Assembly: GCF_038066715.1 (NCBI RefSeq)
Contig: NZ_JBBUKT010000006.1
Span: 62,001-126,000 of the forward strand
Direction of reading: 5' to 3'
Source of the DNA: Luteolibacter sp. Y139
GTDB lineage: Bacteria > Verrucomicrobiota > Verrucomicrobiia > Verrucomicrobiales > Akkermansiaceae
Length of the DNA: 64,000 bases
This document shows positions 52,882-61,449 of the stretch, one piece after another (the first letter of the stretch is position 1; each line of letters opens with the position of its first letter). The position numbers were made by a program, and so were the translations under genes. Below the pieces are notes generated by a model. It saw nothing but the letters and a program-made list of their open reading frames with translations. It ran no database searches and was not told where the DNA came from.

Positions 52882-55542
52882 ATGAACCTGAAAAAGGCGA
52901 GCACCCACTGGAGCATCGCGCTGGCCACCGCCTCACTGGCCGTGGGCGCTCCGGTGACCCCGAAGGAACCGCTGGCAATGCCGGATGCGGTGGTGGCGCT
53001 TTCCGACGAATCCTATGCCGTGCGCGAGAAGGCTTCCCACGACCTGTGGGCCCAAGGGGACAAGGCGCTGCCTGAGCTGCGCAAGGTGGTGGAGGGAAAA
53101 GACCCGGAAGCGGCGGTGCGCGCGCGCGAGCTCATCCGCAAGATCGAGCTCGGCATCCTGCCCGACAGTTCTCCGAAGATCGTGGCACTGGTCATGCGCT
53201 ACGACCGTGGCGGCGTGGAGGAGAAGCGGGGGGTGATCAATGAACTGAAACGCGAGCGCGCCTTCCGGCAGATCCTGAAGCTGTATGCCCTCGAAAAGAA
53301 CGAGGAGACGCTGGGGATGCTGGAGGAGTCCGTCCGCGGGGTGGCCGTGGATGCCGCCCGCGATTGTCTCGCCAGCGAGCCGCCAGACATGGCCGGGGCC
53401 TTCGCTTTCCTCGACATGGCCCGCCCGGAAGCCTCCGAGCTGATGGCAAAGGCCGCGCTGCACCGGGCCAATGGAAGCTTGGATGAGGAATTGAAAAAGG
53501 CGGAGCATCTCGAGGGCGAGCCCGGGCACCTCTGGCGCTACGCCTTGCTGACCTGCGCGGGTCGTTTTCCTGAAGCCGCCGCCGAAGCGGACAAGGCGGG
53601 ACAGGACCAGGCCTCCGCCCGTCTCCTGCTCCTGTCGGGCGATCCCTTGCCATGGCTGAACGTCGCCGGGCCCTCGCCGCAGGTAGTCCCAGCGGCTGGC
53701 TTGCAGGCCTACCGCGAGTTCGCGATCAACACCTGGGAGGGCAAGCCGATCCCGGCCGAGCTAACCCGCACGCTGCGCCGCCAGACCCGCGGGGGCGATG
53801 AAGAGGATCAGGCAAAGGAGCTGCGCCTGCTGTTTTTGACCGGCGATCTGGGCGAGGCAGAGAAGCGCCTGACCGAGCTGGATCATTGCGCCGCGTTTTA
53901 TTACTTCGAGGCCACGGAGCGTGTGGAAGACGCGCTGAAGGCGCTGGGGCTCGATCCTGCGAAGCCGGACTACAAGGCACTCGCGGCGAAGCGTTTCCGG
54001 ACCATCCCCGATGACGATAGCGAGGGCACGGAAGTCGGCGAGTTGGCCGCCCTCGGCTACTTTCTGGAGCATCGCGGACTGTTGAAGGAGCTGGATGACG
54101 CCTTTTTGGGACCCTTGGTCGAGCTGAGCCGGGCGGATCAGGAAAGCTATCTCAGCACGATCAACCGGCTGTTCCACGGCCCTTTCACACGGGTCGGTCT
54201 CGCCACCATCCAGCCGGTCCTGAAGTCGATCGCCCAATTCGCCGGCGACGATGAGGTGCGCTGGGGCATGGCGGTGGCCAATCTCTTCGACTTCGAAGAT
54301 CCCGACCGGCTGTGGAACTGGACGGCCACGCTCGATCCCAAGCTCGACCGGTCGGAGCGTCTGGAGTGGCTGTGCCGGATCTTTGGATTCCTGCCGGATG
54401 TCGATGGTTCCCGTGACCGCTTCCTCGATCTGGCTTGGAAGGCGATCGACAAGGAAGAGGCCGGCGCCCGCCGGCCAATGATCGAGATCATGGCTGCCCT
54501 GGACGACCTGCTGCAGGACCGGGGGAATACCTTGCGATGGATCGAAGCCCTGGAGCAATCCGACAAGGGCGATAACATTTTCATCCTCCGTCAGAAGGGA
54601 AGGGCGCTGGCGTCACTGGAACGATGGAAGGACGGCGCGGCGGTCTGGCTCAGGGTGATCGAGATGTCTCCCGGCGAGGCCCTAGACCGGATGATGGCGG
54701 CGATTTGCCTGCGCAACGCGGGGGAGGTGGAAGCGGCGGATCGCCAGGAGAAGCGGGCTGAGATGCTGTCGATGGGAGAAGTGCAGATGCAATTCGCGTG
54801 TGCCGAGGAGGTGGCGGTGGCGGGAGACTTCGAACGGGCCGGACGCTGGTGGATGCGCGCCGCGGCCGAGTGCACTCGGGGCACGGCATTCTTCCAGGAT
54901 TTGCTCACCCGCTTGATCGATCAGGCCCAGGCGACCGGTGATTGGCGCCGCATGGCGGCCTTCTCCGAAGCGCAGGCCTTCTATCAGGCAGCGGCGGGCA
55001 ATGGCAGCTATCGCATCCAGCCGACCTTCGCGATGTCGACCGCGCTGCAATCGCGGATCGATGCCGGAATGGCGCTGGCGCTCTCGAGACTGGGTCAGAA
55101 CCGGGACGCCTCGCTGAAGGAAATCGCGCGCTGGTCGGCGATGCCCTATGCGGAGAATGCGATGGCGGATCACTTCTTCGCGCCGATGCGGGCGGCAGGA
55201 CTGACGAAGCAGCACGATGAGATCTTCGAGCGGATGTGGACCAATGTGACCAACCGCATCAAGCAATTCCCCGAGTGCGAGAATAGCCGCAACTCCGGCG
55301 CCTGGCTGGCGTCCCGTGCCAACCGCCGTCTCGACGAAGCCGAAGGCCTCCTGAAGAAAGCGCTGGAAACCAGCCCGCGCCAAGCTGCCTACCTCGACAC
55401 CATGGCGGAACTCCAATTCGCCCGCGGCGACCGCAAGAAGGCGGTGGAATATTCCACCCGCTCGATTGAAGGCGGCGCGCTGGACCTCCAGCTGATCCGG
55501 CAGCATAAGCGGTTCACTGACGGGCCATTCCCGCCGAAGTGA
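52882..55542 (+). CDS. Large secreted TPR/HEAT-type repeat protein
   Basis: An 886-residue protein. ATG 52882 gives a signal-like start (STHWSIALATASLAVGAPV); a GTG three codons earlier is possible. Residues about 35-100 form a HEAT/ARM-like start (VREKASHDLWAQGDKALPEL, AAVRARELIRKIELGI) of a kind common at the N-terminus of planctomycete and verrucomicrobial proteins. The rest is helical, with TPR-like hairpins (RAGRWWMRAAAECTRGTAFF, and a C-terminal TPR pair with LLKKALETSPRQAAYLDTMA and ELQFARGDRKKAVEYSTRSI). No enzymatic motif. Likely a periplasmic scaffold; partners unknown. Confidence 0.82.
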   Translation: MNLKKASTHWSIALATASLAVGAPVTPKEPLAMPDAVVALSDESYAVREKASHDLWAQGDKALPELRKVVEGKDPEAAVRARELIRKIELGILPDSSPKIVALVMRYDRGGVEEKRGVINELKRERAFRQILKLYALEKNEETLGMLEESVRGVAVDAARDCLASEPPDMAGAFAFLDMARPEASELMAKAALHRANGSLDEELKKAEHLEGEPGHLWRYALLTCAGRFPEAAAEADKAGQDQASARLLLLSGDPLPWLNVAGPSPQVVPAAGLQAYREFAINTWEGKPIPAELTRTLRRQTRGGDEEDQAKELRLLFLTGDLGEAEKRLTELDHCAAFYYFEATERVEDALKALGLDPAKPDYKALAAKRFRTIPDDDSEGTEVGELAALGYFLEHRGLLKELDDAFLGPLVELSRADQESYLSTINRLFHGPFTRVGLATIQPVLKSIAQFAGDDEVRWGMAVANLFDFEDPDRLWNWTATLDPKLDRSERLEWLCRIFGFLPDVDGSRDRFLDLAWKAIDKEEAGARRPMIEIMAALDDLLQDRGNTLRWIEALEQSDKGDNIFILRQKGRALASLERWKDGAAVWLRVIEMSPGEALDRMMAAICLRNAGEVEAADRQEKRAEMLSMGEVQMQFACAEEVAVAGDFERAGRWWMRAAAECTRGTAFFQDLLTRLIDQAQATGDWRRMAAFSEAQAFYQAAAGNGSYRIQPTFAMSTALQSRIDAGMALALSRLGQNRDASLKEIARWSAMPYAENAMADHFFAPMRAAGLTKQHDEIFERMWTNVTNRIKQFPECENSRNSGAWLASRANRRLDEAEGLLKKALETSPRQAAYLDTMAELQFARGDRKKAVEYSTRSIEGGALDLQLIRQHKRFTDGPFPPK

Positions 55543-55587
55543 CGTAAAACGGGGCTCCTGCGAGGGGACCCCGGAAGCCGACGTCAC
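55539..55587. terminator. Shared bidirectional terminator-like inverted repeat
   Basis: gtgacgt (55539-55545) pairs with acgtcac (55581-55587), enclosing a smaller cgggg/ccccg pairing. It spans the gap between two convergent genes; its arms include part of both stop codons. No long T-run, so strength is uncertain. Confidence 0.5.
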
Positions 55588-56390
55588 TATTCCGCCTCTT
55601 GCGCGATATTGTCAGACTTCGGGCTGAACCCGTTCCTCTTGTAGAAGGCGGCGGCTTCCTTCTCCGATGCTGTATAGTAGGGCTTCGTCACCTCAATTCC
55701 TTGCGCGTTGGCATATTGGATCAACCCGATTCTCCACGCTTTCCCTTCCCAGGAGATGGTCATCTTTTCGGTGGCAGGAAGGCCATAAGGCACGCCGCTT
55801 TCGTCTCTCTCGATCCCTACCTTGGCTCCCGTCGTCGCAGCAATGACGCCTCCTTTCGCGGCCGTCTTGTAGACCCAGGCGGGCTTTTCTCCAACGGTGC
55901 TTCCCAAGCTGCTTTTCACGGGCGTCGTGGTCAGCGTCCCTTCCTTAATACCTCCGACCAGGCCAAGCCTTGAGTTCTGAATCGCTTCCACGCGGACCAT
56001 TTTCGCGGCCTTCTGAACCCGCCCTGCAAATTCCTTGTCCGCATCCGTTGCAACCTGGGCTTCCGCCGCTTGCTTCCGTTTTGCAATCGCATCCCGTTCC
56101 GCGGCATCCTGCTGGCGTTGGGCTTTCGCCTCCTGCTTGCGATACTCGGCCGCTGCGGCCTTATCGTAGCAGTACTTCGCCTGAAGATCGGCGGGCAATT
56201 TCTCGAATGGAATCTTGGTCGCGCCTGTCTCGTGGAGAATGGAAATGCCATCAGGTGCCACTTCCCGTATGGTCACCGTCGTGTAGGTCGTGCCGTCCAA
56301 GGTGACGAGTTGATCGAGCTTTTCCCGTTCAGCTGCAAGGAGCACGGGAAACAGAAGAGGGAGGACGAGGAGGGGGAGGATTCTTTTCAT
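55587..56390 (-). CDS. Exported protein with N-terminal beta domain common in Verrucomicrobia
   Basis: A 267-residue protein with signal peptide (ILPLLVLPLLFPVLLAAERE). Residues about 25-72 contain a short domain (VTLDGTTYTTVTIREVAPDG, then KIPFEKLPADLQAKY) that I have often seen at the start of verrucomicrobial exported proteins, usually reading as a small SH3-like fold. A charged helical segment (about 75-115, KQEAKAQRQQDAAERDAIAK) and a beta-rich C-terminal domain (TISWEGKAWRIGLIQYANAQ) follow. No enzyme motif. Function unknown. Confidence 0.78.
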   Translation of the reverse strand: MKRILPLLVLPLLFPVLLAAEREKLDQLVTLDGTTYTTVTIREVAPDGISILHETGATKIPFEKLPADLQAKYCYDKAAAAEYRKQEAKAQRQQDAAERDAIAKRKQAAEAQVATDADKEFAGRVQKAAKMVRVEAIQNSRLGLVGGIKEGTLTTTPVKSSLGSTVGEKPAWVYKTAAKGGVIAATTGAKVGIERDESGVPYGLPATEKMTISWEGKAWRIGLIQYANAQGIEVTKPYYTASEKEAAAFYKRNGFSPKSDNIAQEAE

Positions 56391-56525
56391 ATCGCGGTCA
56401 GACTACATCTCCGTGGAAAGTATTCAATTGAACACTCCATTATTTTCCGAAGCTGGAAAAACAGAACCCGCGGGAACGAGAAACCGGGGACGGGCTCGGC
56501 CGGAAAAATGGCCTGAGCGAAGAAG

Positions 56526-56616
56526 TGGCGGACCGGGAGGGATTCGAACCCTCGGTACCCTTGTGAGGTACGCACCTTTAGCAAAGGTGTGCTTTCGACC
56601 ACTCAGCCACCGATCC
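56526..56616 (-). tRNA. tRNA-Ser (anticodon GCT)
   Basis: A 91-nt minus-strand tRNA with the long variable arm of serine tRNAs. Acceptor stem ggatcgg pairs with ccggtcc (one G-T pair), then discriminator G and encoded CCA. The anticodon stem cacct/aggtg encloses ttgctaa, giving GCT for AGC/AGU codons. The T arm is gagggttcgaatccctc. Confidence 0.95.
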
Positions 56617-56737
56617 AAACTTGCGTCGCGCGGACCTTGCACACAGCCGCCGGAGGTCGTCAACCATCCCGAAGTAGAAATCTTCGACATCGGCGCGAAG
56701 CTTGATTGGGCAGGGGACTCGTGGCGCTATTCTCTCC

Positions 56738-57190
56738 ATGAGATTGAGACTGCTTCCGCTGCTTGCCTTGCCCATGGCCCTTGCATTCGCCGGGCTTTCA
56801 TCGTGCTCGCTCTTCAAGGATGAGGAGAAAAAGCCGGAGGAGTCCGCGACCAAGCCGGCTCTGGTTGGCCGGGTCGCCTCGGTGCAGGAGAGGAGCGGCT
56901 TCGTCCTCATTGAGTCCTACGGGCCGTGGAAGGTGCCGGATGGGGGGATGCTCTCGGGCATTGGTAGTGAAGGCCGGACGGCCAACTTGGTATCGACCGG
57001 GGAGAAGCTCGGGCAATTTTCTGCGGCAGATATTCGTTCAGGGGTGGCGAAAGTTGGGGATTCGGTATATTATCGCCCCGTTAAGGAAGAGAAAGCGACT
57101 CCGGGCTCCGTAGAAACCCCCAGTCCCAGCCAACCTGCGGCAGAGCTTAAAACAAAAACGAACGCCGGTGAATCCTCGCCAAAGCCATGA
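56738..57190 (+). CDS. Small lipoprotein of unknown function
   Basis: A 150-residue lipoprotein: signal MRLRLLPLLALPMALAFAGL with lipobox ending at Cys23 (LSSC). A Lys/Glu/Pro linker is followed by a small beta domain (about 40-115: GRVASVQERSGFVLIESYGP, then FSAADIRSGVAKVGDSVYYR) and a Ser/Pro/Lys tail. The domain looks like an OB/SH3-type barrel. No known family. Confidence 0.78.
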   Translation: MRLRLLPLLALPMALAFAGLSSCSLFKDEEKKPEESATKPALVGRVASVQERSGFVLIESYGPWKVPDGGMLSGIGSEGRTANLVSTGEKLGQFSAADIRSGVAKVGDSVYYRPVKEEKATPGSVETPSPSQPAAELKTKTNAGESSPKP

Positions 57191-57242
57191 ATTTCAAAAT
57201 GATCAGCCCAAAACAGAGGTGTTAGGTGATTAATTTGAAATT
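57190..57242. promoter_or_regulatory. 9-bp inverted repeat upstream of the MarR operon
   Basis: aatttcaaa (57190-57198) and tttgaaatt (57234-57242) are exact inverse copies 35 bp apart, about 95 bp before the MarR start. Palindromes of this AT-rich kind are typical MarR-family targets, so autoregulation is possible; alternatively it acts as a weak hairpin after the lipoprotein gene. Confidence 0.35.
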
Positions 57243-57336
57243 TGGTCTTGCTTACAGTCCGGCAAGCTTGCTAGGTTCGTCCCCGCAAAGGCTGTGCTCC
57301 CTTACATGTCCCGAAAGATGAATACTACAACCAGCC

Positions 57337-57798
57337 ATGAAACTGAGCACCTCAGGCGCCCCCGGCGCCTCCCTGCATGCCGATGCCGATCGCCTCGCTG
57401 ACTTCGTCCTGTTCACGCAGCGCTCCTGCATCCTGAACCTGTCCAACGAACTCAATAAAGGCAACGTGTCGTTCCCCCAGTTCTTCCTTCTGACCTACCT
57501 TTCCAGCGAAGAATATCTGACGATGTCGGATATCGCGAAGAAGATGGGTCACTCGACCGCCGCGGCCACTGGCCTCGTCGATCGTTTGGAAAAGCTCGGA
57601 TATGTCGAGCGAGTCCACGCCGCGGAAGACCGCCGCAAGATCATGGTCCGCATCACTACCAAGGGTGTGGATCTGGTCGGAAAAATGCGGAAGGAAATTG
57701 CCGCGGACCTCGCAAACATCCTCTCTGAAATGGACGAGGATCAGGCAGAGGCCGTCGAGCACACGAAGCGTGCCATTCGGGCGCGCGCTATCGCGTGA
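57337..57798 (+). CDS. MarR-family transcriptional regulator
   Basis: A 153-residue winged-helix regulator. Helix-turn-helix: SSEEYLTMSDIAKKMGHSTA and ATGLVDRLEKLGYVERV, followed by the wing AAEDRRKIMVRITTKGVDLV. An N-terminal dimerisation helix (RLADFVLFTQRSCILNLSNE) and a C-terminal helix (DEDQAEAVEHTKRAIRARAI) complete the MarR pattern. The stop overlaps the GTG start of pgeF (GTGA), so it heads the operon MarR-pgeF-ispE. The ligand is unknown. Confidence 0.92.
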   Translation: MKLSTSGAPGASLHADADRLADFVLFTQRSCILNLSNELNKGNVSFPQFFLLTYLSSEEYLTMSDIAKKMGHSTAAATGLVDRLEKLGYVERVHAAEDRRKIMVRITTKGVDLVGKMRKEIAADLANILSEMDEDQAEAVEHTKRAIRARAIA

Positions 57799-58556
57799 GC
57801 GACGAGGCCGCCGACATCCCCCTTGGCGGATCGATCGCGCCTCCGTTACGATTTGTGCCCGTGACGGAGGCGCTCTCTTTCCCCAATTCATTCCTGAAAC
57901 CCCTCAATGCCTTGCCCGGAGTCCGGGCAGGGTGGGTCGGTCGTTTGGACAGCATCGAGGTGACGACCGATCGAGATGAAACCCTCGCTAACTTGCGCCC
58001 GCTCCATGAGGAGATCGTCCGGCGCGAGTTCGGTCGTGCCCGGTGGTGGCGTGCCGAGCAGGTCCACGGTAATGGCGTGGCCTTGGTTCCCGGGGCTGAG
58101 ACCAAATTGGCTGGCGATGGCCTGCCCGTGGTTCCGGCCGTGGATGGTCTGATCACCGCGGCTCCCGGCGAGATGCTGGGCATTTACGTGGCCGATTGCG
58201 GAGCGATCTGGATGGCTGACCGCCGCACGGGAGCCGTGGGGCTGCTGCACTCCGGTAAGAAGGGCACCGAGCTGAATATCCTGGGTCGGGCGATTGCGCT
58301 GATGGGCGAGAAATTCGGCACCCAGCCGGCTGATCTGGTGGTGGTGCTGGGGCCGTGCATCCGGCCGCCGCACTATGAGATCGATTTCGCCGCCGAGATC
58401 GCCCGCCAGGCGGAGGCCGCCGGCGTGGGCGAGTTTCACGACGAAGGCGACGACACGGCCTGCGACCTGACGCGGCACTACAGCTACCGCGTGGAAAAAG
58501 GCTGCACGGGCCGGATGCTTGCGCTCATCGTCCGCGAGGAAATCGCCACCGCATGA
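57795..58556 (+). CDS. pgeF: Peptidoglycan editing factor PgeF (YfiH, laccase-domain family)
   Basis: A 253-residue protein of the multicopper-polyphenol-oxidase-like YfiH family. In E. coli PgeF removes misincorporated Ser from peptidoglycan precursors. Signature parts: WWRAEQVHGNGVALVPG with the metal His; DGLITAAPGEMLGIYVADCG; GAVGLLHSGKKGTELNILGR; VVVLGPCIRPPHYEIDFAAE; and the closing LTRHYSYRVEKG. The HSGKKGT segment replaces the common HAGWRG. It starts with GTG at the overlap with MarR, and its stop overlaps the ATG of ispE. Confidence 0.87.
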   Translation: MSDEAADIPLGGSIAPPLRFVPVTEALSFPNSFLKPLNALPGVRAGWVGRLDSIEVTTDRDETLANLRPLHEEIVRREFGRARWWRAEQVHGNGVALVPGAETKLAGDGLPVVPAVDGLITAAPGEMLGIYVADCGAIWMADRRTGAVGLLHSGKKGTELNILGRAIALMGEKFGTQPADLVVVLGPCIRPPHYEIDFAAEIARQAEAAGVGEFHDEGDDTACDLTRHYSYRVEKGCTGRMLALIVREEIATA

Positions 58557-59392
58557 GCGCCCTGACCATCGAAGCCCCCGCCAAGCTGAACCTGACCCTC
58601 CGCGTGCTGCGGAAGCGCGAGGACGGCTTTCACGAGATCGACTCGTGGATGGTGCGGTTGCCGGGGCTGCACGATACGCTGAATTTCACGGCGGCTGAGG
58701 CGGATGCCTTCACTTGCAACGATCCGAGTGTGCCGTCGGATGAGTCGAATCTGGTGCTGAAGGCGCTCGCGGCCTACCGTGCTGCGACCGGTTTTTCACA
58801 GCCGCTGGCGATTCACCTGGAGAAGCGAATTCCGCACGGGGCCGGGCTCGGTGGAGGGAGCAGCGATGCAGCGGCGACTCTTGCGGCGCTCGACCGGCTT
58901 CATGACCAGCCTCTGGGCACGGAGCGCCTGATGGAAATCGCGGCGACGTTTGGGTCGGACATTCCGTTTTTCCTCGGGCCGCCGTCAGCGCGGTCGACCG
59001 GACGAGGCGAAGTCATTGTCGCGGCGGATGCGCCGCCGCCACTGCCGGTGCTGCTGCTGAAGCCTTCGTTTGGCGTCGCGACTCCGGATGCCTACCGCAA
59101 CTGCATGGGGGCGAAAGGGCTGGAAGGCGTGCGCTACGATGCGCAGGTGTTTCCGTGGGGGGAATTGGTCAACGATCTCGAGCGGCCTGTTTTCTGGAAG
59201 CACCTATTTCTTGCGGAAGTGAAGTCCTGGCTGCTGGCGCGTGAGGAAGTGGCCGGTGCCTTGATGAGCGGATCGGGATCTACGATGTTCGCCGTACTTC
59301 ACGATTTGGCTTCGGCCGATGCCGTGATTACCGCGGCTCGTGCGGAGCTGGATTCCACGCTTTGGGCGTGGAGCGGCTTGATCGGAGCGTGA
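58553..59392 (+). CDS. ispE: 4-diphosphocytidyl-2-C-methyl-D-erythritol kinase
   Basis: A 279-residue GHMP kinase of the MEP isoprenoid pathway, phosphorylating CDP-ME at the 2-OH. APAKLNLTLRVLRKREDGFH (Lys11 region) starts the protein, the ATP motif PHGAGLGGGSSDAA is at about 94-107, GSDIPFFLG has the catalytic Asp136, and the third GHMP motif is GALMSGSGSTMFAV. Length matches the family (about 283). It overlaps pgeF by 4 bases (ATGA). With pdxA in the window, both DXP-consuming pathways are represented. Confidence 0.95.
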   Translation: MSALTIEAPAKLNLTLRVLRKREDGFHEIDSWMVRLPGLHDTLNFTAAEADAFTCNDPSVPSDESNLVLKALAAYRAATGFSQPLAIHLEKRIPHGAGLGGGSSDAAATLAALDRLHDQPLGTERLMEIAATFGSDIPFFLGPPSARSTGRGEVIVAADAPPPLPVLLLKPSFGVATPDAYRNCMGAKGLEGVRYDAQVFPWGELVNDLERPVFWKHLFLAEVKSWLLAREEVAGALMSGSGSTMFAVLHDLASADAVITAARAELDSTLWAWSGLIGA

Positions 59393-59409
59393 TTCCTGGA
59401 AGCAAGCTG

Positions 59410-59919
59410 CTAACCGGCAATGTCAATTTCGGTGAGCTTGATGCTTCCATCGGGTTGTCGGGAAAAGACATACCACCGGGTCCATTCGAATTCCGAGGCA
59501 ACCGGATTCTCGTAAGTGTAGGACACACGCCAACATTCACCTGCCACGCCCGCTTCGTGGAAACGTTCTGACTCCAAGTTTGATGCACTTGTGCCGAGCA
59601 GGGCTGTCGCCGCCTCTTCAGGGAAGAGGCCATCGAAATGGCGGATGAAGCTCTCCCGCTGGTTGATGCCTCCGAAGCCATCGAGCATTCCGATCATGGG
59701 GAAGCGGGTCATCCCGGCGATTTTCTCCGCGTTGCGCGCTCGCAACGCGGATTGGAACTCGTTCCAGAATGCGGCCGGCATTTTCCCGGGCTTTCCCAGT
59801 TCTGTTAGGCTGTGTCCGGACGGGGGAGCGATGGCTGATGAGGTCACGGACTTCTTGCCATCATGGCAGCTGACCAACGCAGTCGCCAGAGTGACCTGCC
59901 ACACGATTCGGTATCGCAT
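59410..59919 (-). CDS. Lipoprotein of unknown function
   Basis: A 169-residue lipoprotein with lipobox ALVSC (Cys18). The mature part reads WNEFQSALRARNAEKIAGMT, RESFIRHFDGLFPEEAATAL and CWRVSYTYENPVASEFEWTR, an alpha-then-beta pattern seen in NTF2-like/SnoaL-type domains; this is a weak resemblance. It lies 8 bp after the pyruvate kinase stop on the same strand, so the two are probably cotranscribed. Confidence 0.75.
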   Translation of the reverse strand: MRYRIVWQVTLATALVSCHDGKKSVTSSAIAPPSGHSLTELGKPGKMPAAFWNEFQSALRARNAEKIAGMTRFPMIGMLDGFGGINQRESFIRHFDGLFPEEAATALLGTSASNLESERFHEAGVAGECWRVSYTYENPVASEFEWTRWYVFSRQPDGSIKLTEIDIAG

Positions 59920-59927
59920 GAGCCTGC

Positions 59928-61331
59928 TTACGCGTGGTGCAGCAGGATTGAATTCGCAGCGAAGTGATCGGAGAGGATGTCCGAGACGATCACCAGTGGC
60001 GTGCCCGGGCGCACCAGGCCGGCGGAGCGGAGCGTTTCCACGGCACGCTGGATGGTTTCGTCGATCGTGGCGGCGAAGGGTAGCTTGAAGGCTTCCACAT
60101 TTCGGGTGAGGGCGAGTTGGCGGCAGACGCGATCCTTCGGGGTGAAGGCGTAGAAGCCATTCGTGCGGGGGCGCAGCATGGCGGTGTGGTTCGCCATCAC
60201 ACCGCGTCGGGTGAGCACGATCAGGCGGGCGTCGGGAAGGGAATCCACGAGGGTGACCGCGGCACGCGCGGCTTTCTGGCGTTCATCGCGCAAGAGCACG
60301 CATTGGCCGAAGCCAAGGCCGCCGGTGCGCTCGATGCGCATGCTGATCTTCACCAGTGCATCGACGCAGCGCAGCGGGTGCAGGCCGACGCTGGTTTCGC
60401 CTGAAAGCATGAGGCAGTCAGCCTCTTCGTACGCGGCATTCGCCACGTCGGTGACCTCGGCGCGGGTGGGCGTCGGGTTCTGGATCATCGACTCCAGGAG
60501 CTGCGTCGCGACGATGACGCGCTTGCCGAGTTCGTGGCAGCGCTTCACGAGGCGGCGCTGGAGGATGGGCAACTCCTCGAACTCGACTTCCACGCCGAGA
60601 TCGCCGCGCGCGACCATGATGACGTCGGTGGCCTGGATGATGGCGTCGATGTTGCGGATGGCTTCCTGGTCCTCGATTTTGGAAACGATCTGGGCTCCGC
60701 CTTCCAGTGCTTCCACGGCCTCGCGAAGTTCGCGGACGTGGGCGGCATCGCGGACGAAGGATCCGGCGATGTAGTCGGCATCGCACTCGACGGCAAGGGC
60801 CAGGTCGTTGCGGTCCTTGTCGGTCAGTGCGGGAAGATTGAGACGGGTGCCGGGGAGATTGATATGGCGGCGCGAGCCGAGTTTGCCGGCGGTCTTGCAC
60901 TCGCAGATGATGCGGTCGTCCTTCTTGGTCTTGATCTCCATCAGCATGGTGCCGTTGTCGACGACCAGCGTGCGGCCTTCGGCGACATCATCCATGAGGC
61001 CGCCGTAGTTGACCGTGGTGGAGAGCTCGATCGAGGGGGCGGCATCGCTTTTCCGGAATTCGACGAGGTCGCCGATCTTCAGCTCGTAGGGCTTCTCCAG
61101 ATCACCGGTGCGAATCGAGGGGCCGGTGAGGTCGAAGAGGACGGCGATGTGGGCGGAGCGTTCGGCAGCGGCCTTGCGCACCCGGCGGGCCATCTCGCGG
61201 GCCCACTCGTGCTTGGCGTGGCTCATGTTGAGCCGGAACACGTTGGTGCCGAGGTCGATCAGTTGGCCGATGGTTTCCTCCGACTCCGTGGCGGGGCCGA
61301 GAGTGATGATGATCTTGGTTCTGCGAGACAT
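59928..61331 (-). CDS. pyk: Pyruvate kinase
   Basis: A 467-residue glycolytic enzyme making pyruvate and ATP from phosphoenolpyruvate and ADP. TKIIITLGPATESEETIGQL and FRLNMSHAKHEW open the barrel; DLTGPSIRTGDLE, the metal/K site segment SKIEDQEAIRNI, the signature MVARGDLGVEVEFEELP, ATQLLESMIQNPTPTRAEVT and MLSGETSVGLHPLRC follow. The C-terminal domain (RLIVLTRRGVMANHTAMLRP) would hold an allosteric site. The usual TKGPEIRT reads TGPSIRT here. Length matches E. coli PykF (470). Confidence 0.96.
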   Translation of the reverse strand: MSRRTKIIITLGPATESEETIGQLIDLGTNVFRLNMSHAKHEWAREMARRVRKAAAERSAHIAVLFDLTGPSIRTGDLEKPYELKIGDLVEFRKSDAAPSIELSTTVNYGGLMDDVAEGRTLVVDNGTMLMEIKTKKDDRIICECKTAGKLGSRRHINLPGTRLNLPALTDKDRNDLALAVECDADYIAGSFVRDAAHVRELREAVEALEGGAQIVSKIEDQEAIRNIDAIIQATDVIMVARGDLGVEVEFEELPILQRRLVKRCHELGKRVIVATQLLESMIQNPTPTRAEVTDVANAAYEEADCLMLSGETSVGLHPLRCVDALVKISMRIERTGGLGFGQCVLLRDERQKAARAAVTLVDSLPDARLIVLTRRGVMANHTAMLRPRTNGFYAFTPKDRVCRQLALTRNVEAFKLPFAATIDETIQRAVETLRSAGLVRPGTPLVIVSDILSDHFAANSILLHHA

Positions 61332-61449
61332 GGTCCGGGGCGAGCTTGGAAGGAGGGCGGGGGAGAGTCCAGCAGGGAGGCGTGCATCTTCCGTGCCGGT
61401 TTTGTGGCAGGAGATGAGGGGGATTCATTCCCCCGGTGGATTCGCTTTC

